Below, piece after piece: positions 7,188 through 13,082 of a stretch of 20,904 nucleotides of DNA (position 1 is its first letter; every line of letters begins with the position of its first letter). The position numbers and the translations under genes were made by a program. The stretch lies in assembly GCA_036518955.1 (NCBI GenBank), contig DATDMG010000557.1, positions 1 to 20,904 of the forward strand, given 5' to 3'. A model generated the notes under the pieces. The model was not told the DNA's origin, searched no databases, and saw only the letters and a program-made list of their open reading frames with translations. The stretch is from DATDMG01 sp036518955 (GTDB taxonomy: Bacteria; Actinomycetota; Actinomycetes; Actinomycetales; Kineosporiaceae).

Positions 7188-9722
7188 ATGGGCAGACGAC
7201 TCGTGCGGTCCGCATCCGGGCCCTCCGCCCGCGCGACCTCTCCGGTGACCGAGTCGGCCGCCCGTGAACCGGACGCGGTGCACGCTCGAGGCGTGACGGT
7301 CCGGTACGGTCCACGGATCGTTCTGGACGACGTCGATCTGGACCTCGCCGGAGGCGAGCTCGTCGCCCTCGTCGGCGAGAACGGCGCCGGCAAGACAACT
7401 CTGATGAGCTGCCTCACCGGCGCCGTCCGCCCGTCATCCGGAACGGTCAGCGTGCTCGGCCGGGACGGGGCCACCGCGTTCCGGGAAGGGCTGGTGGCCG
7501 CGGTCTGGCAGGACCTCGCGCTGTGCGACAACCTCACCATCACCGGAAATCTGTTCCTCGGTCGCGAGCTGGGGCGCACCTTTCTGGCTCGGAATGCGAT
7601 GCGGCAACGGGCGCTTGCCACCCTCGACGTACTCGGACTGGACCTGGGTGATCTCGGCCGTCGGGTCGGTGAGCTGTCCGGCGGCAGGCGGCAGGCGGTG
7701 GCCATCGCCCGGGCCGTCGTCGGGAACCCTCGGGTGCTCGTCCTGGACGAGCCCACGGCCGCGCTCGGCCCCACGGAGACCGGGCTGGTCGAGCGGTTGC
7801 TGCGCCGGCTGCGCCGTCAGGGCACAGCCATCCTGCTCATCTCGCACCGCATGGATCAAGTCTTCGGTCTCGCCGACCGGGTGGTCGCCCTCCGGCACGG
7901 GCGCGTGGTAGGGAACGTCAGCACCGTCGCCGCCCATGCGGACGACGTGATCGCCCTGATGTCCGGGTTGCAGGTGGACTCGGTGGCCCGCCGCCACCTG
8001 CAACGCCTGTCCAGTCTGGTCGACCAGCTGGCGGGGGTCGGCCCCTCGGCGTCCCTGCCGCTGATCGTCTCCTCGATGGCCACCGCGTTCGGACAGCCGC
8101 AGTTGTGCGTCCACCTGCGCGACCCGCACCACACGGAGCGGTTGCGGTTGGCCGCCTCGATCGGGCTGTCCCCCACCGTGCTGGCCCGCCTGCAGACAGT
8201 CCAGGTCGGCGTCGCGGGTGGGCCGATCGGTGAAGCGGCCGAGCAGGAGGTGCCCATCGTCGCCGACGACCTGCGCCCCGGTTCGCCGGCTTGGGCCGGG
8301 GTCGACGGCCTCGACAGCGCCTGGTCCGTACCGATCCTCGGGAATCACGGCGCCCTCGGCGTGCTCACCGGGCTCGCCCCCGCCCGCGGCCGGCCCCGTG
8401 ACGATCAGCTGCAACTGGCATCGGTCTACGCCAACCTCGCGTCCGCCGCCCTCGAACGCGAACGGCTGCTGCACGACGTCACCCGGCGCAACGCCGTTCT
8501 GGAGTCCCTGCGCCACATGCTGGACGCTCTCGCCGGTCCAGAACAGCTCGACCAGGGTCTGCGAGGAGCGCTCGACCGGCTACGCCACGGCCTGGGCGCC
8601 GCTGAGGTGGCGCTGTTCGAGTGCGCCGGACCGACCCTCCTCGTCCGCGTCAAGGCCAACGGCGCTCCGGCGCCGGCCCGACGGCCGGCTCAGGGCCCCG
8701 GCCCGGCCCGCCCGCTGGCCGACATCGTGAGGGCGGTCTGCGCCGCCGACGACTGGATCGGTGGGGTCCGCCGGCTCGCCCCCGGCGTCGCGGCGATCCC
8801 GCTGGTCGCGGACGGCGCCCGGCTGCTGCTCGCCGTCCGCTGGGTCACCTCGGGGCCGGTCGACGCCGTGGGTGAGGACCTGCTGGAGAACGCGGCCGGG
8901 TCGCTGCGGCTCGCGGTTGAACGGGAGAACGCCCGTGGCGCGCAAGCCGACGCCGAGGCCTCGCGGCGCACCGGGATCGTCCAGAGGGACTTCGTACAGC
9001 GGCTCAGCCACGAGCTGCGCACCCCCCTGACCGCGATCCGTGGCTACGCGTCGACCCTGCTGCAGACCGACGTCGACTGGGACGCCGGGTCCCAACGCCG
9101 ATTCCTGACGGCCATCGCGGGCGAGTCCGCCCGGCTGGGTCGGTTGGTCGGCGACCTCCTGGACTCCTCCACCATCGAGGCGGGAGTACTGCCCGTCCAC
9201 CCGGACTGGTGCGACGTCCGGACGGTGCTCGAGTCGGCCGCAGCGGCCGTCGCCGGGCAGGCCGTCGCGATCGAGTCCGCTGACGTGCCGCCGCTGTGGG
9301 CCGACCACGACCGGCTCGAGCAGGTGCTGGTCAACCTGCTGGACAACGCCTTCCGGCACGGCGCCGGACGGGTCAGGGTGACCGCCCGGGTGGAGCACGT
9401 CGCCGGCACGCACCAGATGCTCATCGAGGTCGCGGACGAGGGCGCCGGGGTGCCGGAACACCTGTGGGAGGAGTTCTTCCAGCCGGGCACCCGCGGCGAC
9501 ACCCGCACCGCGGGTGCCGGGCTCGGCCTGGCCATCTGCCGGGGCATCATGACCGCGCACGCAGGCCGGATCGGATTCGTCCCGGTTCCCAGCGGCACCC
9601 TGGTGCGGGTGAGCCTGCCGCTCGATCCGAAGCCGAGCGATGCCGGCCGTGACGGCCTCCCGACCGGCGCCGCTGTCACCAGGACGGGGAGTGCTCTGCC
9701 GGACGGCGGGCAAGGAGGGTGA
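7188..9722 (+). CDS. Fusion protein: sugar-type ABC ATPase domain, two GAF-like regions and histidine kinase
   Basis: This 844-aa soluble protein has no evident membrane segment. Residues ~25-260 are a complete ABC ATPase domain of the RbsA type: Walker A GENGAGKTT (~63-71), Q-loop VWQD, signature LSGGRRQ (~163), Walker B VLVLDEPTAAL (~184) and switch LLISHRMD. Residues ~265-430 and ~445-590 look like two GAF domains. The C-terminal ~240 residues are a kinase core with H-box SHELRTPLTAIRG (phosphorylated His 608), N-box NLLDNAFRHG, G1 DEGAGVP and G2 GAGLGLAIC. All ATPase and kinase motifs appear intact. The kinase half resembles the cytoplasmic end of KdpD. The response regulator gene follows after 6 nt, and a sugar importer is divergent. 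Inference: the ABC domain senses the importer or a nucleotide and drives phosphorelay. The domain calls are secure; the signal is unknown. Confidence 0.9.
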   Translation: MGRRLVRSASGPSARATSPVTESAAREPDAVHARGVTVRYGPRIVLDDVDLDLAGGELVALVGENGAGKTTLMSCLTGAVRPSSGTVSVLGRDGATAFREGLVAAVWQDLALCDNLTITGNLFLGRELGRTFLARNAMRQRALATLDVLGLDLGDLGRRVGELSGGRRQAVAIARAVVGNPRVLVLDEPTAALGPTETGLVERLLRRLRRQGTAILLISHRMDQVFGLADRVVALRHGRVVGNVSTVAAHADDVIALMSGLQVDSVARRHLQRLSSLVDQLAGVGPSASLPLIVSSMATAFGQPQLCVHLRDPHHTERLRLAASIGLSPTVLARLQTVQVGVAGGPIGEAAEQEVPIVADDLRPGSPAWAGVDGLDSAWSVPILGNHGALGVLTGLAPARGRPRDDQLQLASVYANLASAALERERLLHDVTRRNAVLESLRHMLDALAGPEQLDQGLRGALDRLRHGLGAAEVALFECAGPTLLVRVKANGAPAPARRPAQGPGPARPLADIVRAVCAADDWIGGVRRLAPGVAAIPLVADGARLLLAVRWVTSGPVDAVGEDLLENAAGSLRLAVERENARGAQADAEASRRTGIVQRDFVQRLSHELRTPLTAIRGYASTLLQTDVDWDAGSQRRFLTAIAGESARLGRLVGDLLDSSTIEAGVLPVHPDWCDVRTVLESAAAAVAGQAVAIESADVPPLWADHDRLEQVLVNLLDNAFRHGAGRVRVTARVEHVAGTHQMLIEVADEGAGVPEHLWEEFFQPGTRGDTRTAGAGLGLAICRGIMTAHAGRIGFVPVPSGTLVRVSLPLDPKPSDAGRDGLPTGAAVTRTGSALPDGGQGG

Positions 9723-9728
9723 ACGGCC

Positions 9729-10427
9729 ATGGACGACAGGACCTGCGTGCTGGTCGTCGAGGACGACCGCAACATCGTCGATCTGCTGCGCGCGAACCTG
9801 GCTATCCGCGGCTTCCTCGTGCTGGCCTCCCTCGACGGGTCCGACGCCGTGACCCTGTGCGAGCGGGAACAGCCCGACATCGCCCTGCTCGACCTCATGC
9901 TCCCGCACGCCGACGGTTTCGACCTCTGCCGGCTGCTGCGGCAACGATCCACGATGGGGATCATCGTGCTGTCCGCCCGCGGTGCCGAGACGGACAAGGT
10001 ACGCGCCCTCAACCTCGGCGCCGACGACTACCTCACCAAGCCGTTCGGGATCGACGAACTGCTCGCTCGGATCCACGCCACCCTTCGCCGCAGCCGCCCG
10101 GCTCCGACCGGACCGGATGTGACGTCCGGCCAGGTCCGGGTCGGCGACGTCGTCATCGACCTCGACCGGCGCAGCGTCACCAAGAGCGGCCGGCCGGTAC
10201 GTCTGACCCCCACCGAATTCGCGCTGCTGCGCGAACTGGCACTGCAGCAGGGCACCCTGCTCAGCCATGCCGTCCTGCTCCGCCGGGTCTGGGGCCCGGG
10301 ATACGCCACCAGCACCGAGTACACCCGGGTCTACGTGCGGCGGCTCCGGGCCAAGCTCGAGACCCCCGACGGACAACCGATCATCATCACCGAACCACGC
10401 GCGGGCTACCGCCTCGCACCGGCCTGA
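9729..10427 (+). CDS. OmpR/KdpE-family response regulator
   Basis: This 232-aa regulator pairs with the kinase fusion, whose stop codon is 6 nt upstream. The receiver domain (residues ~1-115) has acidic pocket EDD near residue 11, phospho-acceptor Asp in LLDLMLP, the switch Ser in VLSARG and Lys in DDYLTKPFG. The winged-helix DNA-binding domain (~130-232) has TPTEFALLREL, the recognition region TEYTRVYVRRLRAKLE and terminal GYRLA. Overall it is closest in pattern to KdpE. The start is ATG 9729, with an AAGGAGG site at 9712-9718; a GTG at 9719 is too close to that site. Likely targets are its own operon and the divergent importer through the repeats near 7081-7109. That is inference from gene order. 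Confidence 0.93.
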   Translation: MDDRTCVLVVEDDRNIVDLLRANLAIRGFLVLASLDGSDAVTLCEREQPDIALLDLMLPHADGFDLCRLLRQRSTMGIIVLSARGAETDKVRALNLGADDYLTKPFGIDELLARIHATLRRSRPAPTGPDVTSGQVRVGDVVIDLDRRSVTKSGRPVRLTPTEFALLRELALQQGTLLSHAVLLRRVWGPGYATSTEYTRVYVRRLRAKLETPDGQPIIITEPRAGYRLAPA

Positions 10428-10557
10428 CCTCGTCCCGGACCGGGCGGAGCCGGCTGCCCAGGCTCAGCCACCGCAGTCGGCGCCGCCGACCACAGGCCGC
10501 CTGCGCGGTTCGTCCGTGACACGTTGAACCCGCCGACGGTGACCGCGCGCACGATGA

Positions 10558-10563
10558 TATATA
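10558..10563 (+). promoter_or_regulatory. Candidate -10 element for a leaderless transcript
   Basis: TATATA stands out in very GC-rich DNA and ends 6 nt before ATG 10570. No Shine-Dalgarno precedes that ATG, which fits a leaderless mRNA starting at the start codon. A clear -35 at 16-18 bp is not visible. Confidence 0.4.
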
Positions 10564-10569
10564 CCCAGA

Positions 10570-11253
10570 ATGGGTGATCACCTGAAGCGAGCCGGGGTCC
10601 TCTTCACCAGCATCTTCGGCGTGGTGGTCGGCGCCGTGCAGGTGGCCCAGCCGGATCGCGGGGTCGGCTGGCTGCTGACGGCGTTGGCCGTCACGGCCAG
10701 CGGTCTCGCCGCGGCGGTGTACCTGCGCTGGCACAGCGCCGCCCACCGCCGCGTCGCGAACGCGGGGATCGCGATCGGTCTGGTCGGGGCCACCGTGTGC
10801 GTGGCGGGACTGTTCGGCCTCCGCGTCACCAGGTCGACGTCTGCGGACCCGAGTCCCCGGCCGACCCCCACCACTCGCCGGTCGGGCCTGACTGACCGGG
10901 CGACCACCGGATCCTCGGGAACCTCGGGCAGGCCTCTCGAGGTCTGGGCCGGGACGACGTACATCGCGCTGGTGGGCAGGCCGGCGCTGGTGTCCGACCG
11001 GACCGCCGCCGACTTCCAGGTGGAGTTCGGCGCCTTGTCGCCGCTCCACGGCGCGCAGGCGGGCACGGCGGCCGGCGGGTCCTGCACCGCCGCTGACTGG
11101 TCGAGCGCGAGCCGGGGCTTCGACGTCCAGGACCGTCCTGACTTCTGCGTGCGGTCGCGAACGGGCGACGTCTACGACGTCCGCATCGAGCCCAGCACCG
11201 ACACCGCCCAACGTCCGTATCCGTTCCGCGTCACGGTCGTGCCCCAGCCATAG
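10570..11253 (+). CDS. Hypothetical membrane protein with C-terminal extracytoplasmic domain
   Basis: The product is 227 aa and I do not recognise the family. Three hydrophobic segments are visible (about residues 8-27, 35-57 and 62-84), followed by a Ser/Thr/Pro-rich linker of ~35 residues and a soluble domain of ~105 residues with paired cysteines (SCTAADW and DFCVRS). Codon third positions are strongly G/C, which supports a real gene. It lies 142 bp after the response regulator on the same strand, but has its own apparent promoter element, so an operon with the kinase pair is uncertain. The cysteine pair could form a disulfide outside the membrane. The function is unknown. Confidence 0.7.
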   Translation: MGDHLKRAGVLFTSIFGVVVGAVQVAQPDRGVGWLLTALAVTASGLAAAVYLRWHSAAHRRVANAGIAIGLVGATVCVAGLFGLRVTRSTSADPSPRPTPTTRRSGLTDRATTGSSGTSGRPLEVWAGTTYIALVGRPALVSDRTAADFQVEFGALSPLHGAQAGTAAGGSCTAADWSSASRGFDVQDRPDFCVRSRTGDVYDVRIEPSTDTAQRPYPFRVTVVPQP

Positions 11254-11335
11254 CGACCCGGCCAGGTGCGCGAAGCCCCGGCCGGAGACCGTTTCCGCCG
11301 CCCGCGCCCGGCACCGCACCGGCAGGACCAGTGTC

Positions 11336-11793
11336 GTGGCAGCCAGCGCGGGTGCGACCCACGCCGCCCTCCTCGCGATCGTCCTGCTCGCCAACCACCT
11401 GCTGCAACGGCAGCAGTACCCCTGTGTCGCGGACGACTCCGGCTTCGGCTGCCTGGGCCCCTTCCTGGTGCTGGCCGCGGCCTGGCCGTGGCAGCGGTGG
11501 TGACCCTGTGGCTGGTGCCGCGGCTCACCCGCGCGCCGTTGCCCGCTCTGACGACGGTCCTGACGTTGGGCCTGCTCGTGGGCGTTCCGGTCACCGGATC
11601 ATCGTCGCGGAGCCGGATGCTCTCGTGGTCGTCGAGGTCGGCTACGGGCAGCCCGATCCGACGGGTGGCCGAACGTACCGAACTGGCCCGGCGGCTGCGT
11701 GCCGTCCCCGCCGAGCGGATCGTGCGTTACGCGCAGTACGAGACGACCCCCGGTCCGGGCGGCACCGCGACCGTGCGGCCGCCGGGTCCGTGA
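11336..11793 (+). pseudogene. Frameshifted remnant of a small membrane protein
   Basis: Coding-like sequence with high G/C third positions switches frame several times. From GTG 11336 the frame encodes a hydrophobic start (AALLAIVLLANHLLQ) and a second helix (GPFLVLAAAWPW), then stops at 11501-11503. The same kind of sequence continues one frame over from ~11470 as two more hydrophobic stretches (AVAAVVTLWLVP, LTTVLTLGLLVGVPV). It appears to move to the third frame near 11590 (RIIVAEPDALVVVEVGYGQP) and back at ~11660 (RVAERTELARRLRAVPAERI), ending at the TGA at 11791-11793. It lies 82 bp after the preceding membrane protein. Either the gene is dead or the assembly has indel errors. No family was recognised. 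Confidence 0.5.
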
Positions 11794-11817
11794 CGCTACC
11801 TGGTGCCGGGCGCCAAC

Positions 11818-11832
11818 ACTCCTGCCAGGAGT
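11818..11832. terminator. Short inverted repeat after the membrane-protein remnant
   Basis: ACTCCT-GCC-AGGAGT gives a 6-bp stem with a 3-nt loop, 25 bp after the end of the frameshifted remnant and just before the first repeat copy. It may be a weak terminator or part of an old mobile-element boundary. Confidence 0.25.
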
Positions 11833-11862
11833 TGAGTTCCGAGCCCAATGCAGAGCTCCGGC

Positions 11863-11989
11863 GGCTTGGCTCTACTGGACCAGTGAACTCGAAGCCATCT
11901 CCAGGAACGGACCCACTGGTCCGCCCGTTTGGCGCACCGCGCGCATCCCGGACAGGCCTTCCGGACGGGCGCCCGTGTACCCGCCTGGA
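11863..11989. repeat. Repeat A, copy 1
   Basis: This ~127-bp segment is present again at 12356-12481 with high identity and a few substitutions and small indels. Both copies share a palindromic core (ACTGG-A-CCAGT), the block around GAACTCGAAGCCATCTCC, and a CCGGA/TCCGG inverted pair near the right end. No frame shows convincing conservation as protein, so I do not call it coding. It starts unit 1 of a tandem duplication (A, spacer, C) that is repeated downstream. Confidence 0.8.
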
Positions 11990-12061
11990 ATCGAGCGGTG
12001 CGCGAGCCGACGCGATGCCGCCGAGATCTGGCCTGCCGTGCGCCACCGAAGGAGGAATACG

Positions 12062-12295
12062 ATGACCCTACAGCCGACGTCTGCGTTTCTTCTCCCATCG
12101 CCGAGAGAGACCAGCAGGGAGTTTCCGCTGGGCAGTCATGCCGCTGGGCTGCCCAAGCGCCGGGCGATCCGGCGCAACGCCCCGGTGTTTCTCGACCTCA
12201 CCGGGCGGCGACACCGACAGACCCGCGCCCTCCTCATCATAGTGATCACTCTGGCATGGAGCTTTTTCGCCGCTTTCGTCGTCGCCATCTGGTAG
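12062..12295 (+). CDS. Small single-pass membrane protein, 77 aa
   Basis: ATG 12062 follows an excellent Shine-Dalgarno (AAGGAGGAATACG). The peptide has a polar ~40-residue N-terminus, then the motif APVFLDLTGRR, a basic patch and one transmembrane helix (LLIIVITLAWSFFAAFVVAI) next to the TAG stop. The VFLD-TGRR motif before a first helix recalls, from memory, the N-termini of actinobacterial deacetylase/GT2 proteins, and a GT2 gene lies 0.8 kb downstream. The 3' part of the gene (12185-12295) is duplicated at 12905-13009, where it lacks the start region. It may be a free-standing membrane peptide or the severed N-terminus of a once longer gene. The ribosome site supports translation; the function is unknown. 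Confidence 0.5.
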   Translation: MTLQPTSAFLLPSPRETSREFPLGSHAAGLPKRRAIRRNAPVFLDLTGRRHRQTRALLIIVITLAWSFFAAFVVAIW

Positions 12296-12355
12296 TCGCA
12301 CCACCGGCACCAAGAGGCCCTTCAGCACATCGAGCAGCTTCACGAAACCAAGGGT
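12185..12355. repeat. Repeat C, copy 1
   Basis: This ~170-bp segment recurs at 12905-13071. It covers the 3' half of the 77-aa ORF, its TAG stop and ~60 bp beyond. The post-stop part can be read as a peptide conserved between copies (HQE-A/T-LQHIEQL-H/R-ETK), which in copy 2 is in frame with the glycosyltransferase downstream. Copy 1 has a 6-bp in-frame insertion relative to copy 2. Copy 1 runs directly into repeat A copy 2. Confidence 0.85.
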
Positions 12356-12481
12356 GGCTTGGCTCCACTGGACCAGTGAACTCGAAGCCATCTCCAGGAA
12401 CGGAGCCACCGGTCCGCCCGTTGGTGCACTCCGCGCATCCCGGACAGGCCTTCCGGACGGGCGCCCGTGCGCCCGCCTGGA
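12356..12481. repeat. Repeat A, copy 2
   Basis: Second copy of the segment at 11863-11989. It contains the perfect 13-bp palindrome CACTGG-A-CCAGTG at 12366-12378 and leads at its right end straight into the transposase remnant. Confidence 0.8.
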
Positions 12482-12890
12482 CAGGATTGGACAAAGAGCA
12501 ACTCGACGAACTCGAGCACCGCGTCACGGGACTACTTGAACGACCGTGGGACAAAGGCGTCCGGCGCCCCCACGACCTACACTGCGGGAGGCGCTCGTTG
12601 TCACCTGTGGATACCTGCGGCAGAACATCATCGAAGATGTTCGGAGGAGGACTGGCCCACGCAAGAGAGCGCAGCCGAGGCCACTCGGGGCGCGATCGCC
12701 CTGGTCGATGGCACTCTGTGGCCGTGCTGGCCCTGGGACGGCGAGAAGGAATTGTGGGCAGGGAAATACAAGACCACCGGCCACGGCTCCCTTATCATCA
12801 CGAACCTTCAGGGGCGCATGAACATCACAACACCCATCGCAGACCAAAATGCCATGAACTCCTGGACCGGTAACACGAGTGGAACGGTCA
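12481..12890 (+). pseudogene. Decayed IS5-type (DDE_Tnp_4-like) transposase fragment
   Basis: Three successive frames carry pieces of one transposase. From 12481: TGLDKEQLDELEHRVTGLL and RPWDKGVRRP. From ~12576: PTLREALVVTCGYLRQNIIE, the helix-turn-helix start. From ~12646: EEDWPTQESAAEATRGAIAL, then VDGTLWPCW with the first catalytic Asp, ELWAGKYKTTGHGSLIITN and LQGRMNITTP. The part between the helix-turn-helix and the catalytic Asp is deleted, and the C-terminal half with the other acidic residues is absent. It is therefore inactive. Family assignment rests on the VDGTL plus GKYKTTGH pattern known from IS5-group transposases. Neither IS end could be identified with confidence. Confidence 0.75.
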
Positions 12891-12904
12891 GGTAAGTTCC
12901 TACT

Positions 12905-13071
12905 GTGTTTCTCGACCTCACCGGGCGGCGACAGGCCCGCACCCTTCTCGTCATGATGATCACTCTGGCACGGAGCTTTGTCGCCGCTTTCGCCGTCGCC
13001 ATCTGGTAGTCGCACCACCGGGCACCAGGAGACCCTTCAGCACATCGAGCAGCTTCGCGAAACCAAGGTGG
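12905..13071. repeat. Repeat C, copy 2 (truncated copy of the 77-aa gene)
   Basis: This segment matches 12185-12355 with scattered substitutions. The reading frame VFLDLTGRR through the membrane helix to the TAG at 13007-13009 is kept, but the N-terminal half and ribosome site found at 12062 are missing. Transposase-derived sequence stands in their place. It ends just before the likely start of the glycosyltransferase gene. Confidence 0.8.
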
Positions 13072-13082
13072 GAGTGAAGAAC

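Noticed and set aside
8580..10376. A 598-codon open frame on the - strand
   Set aside because: It lies opposite the kinase core and the response regulator, both of which have complete motifs in order. Its own translation is low-complexity, typical of an antisense frame in GC-rich DNA.
11863..11989. Repeat A as a conserved small protein on either strand
   Set aside because: Indels between the copies break every frame, and the shared peptide stretches have no start or ribosome site.
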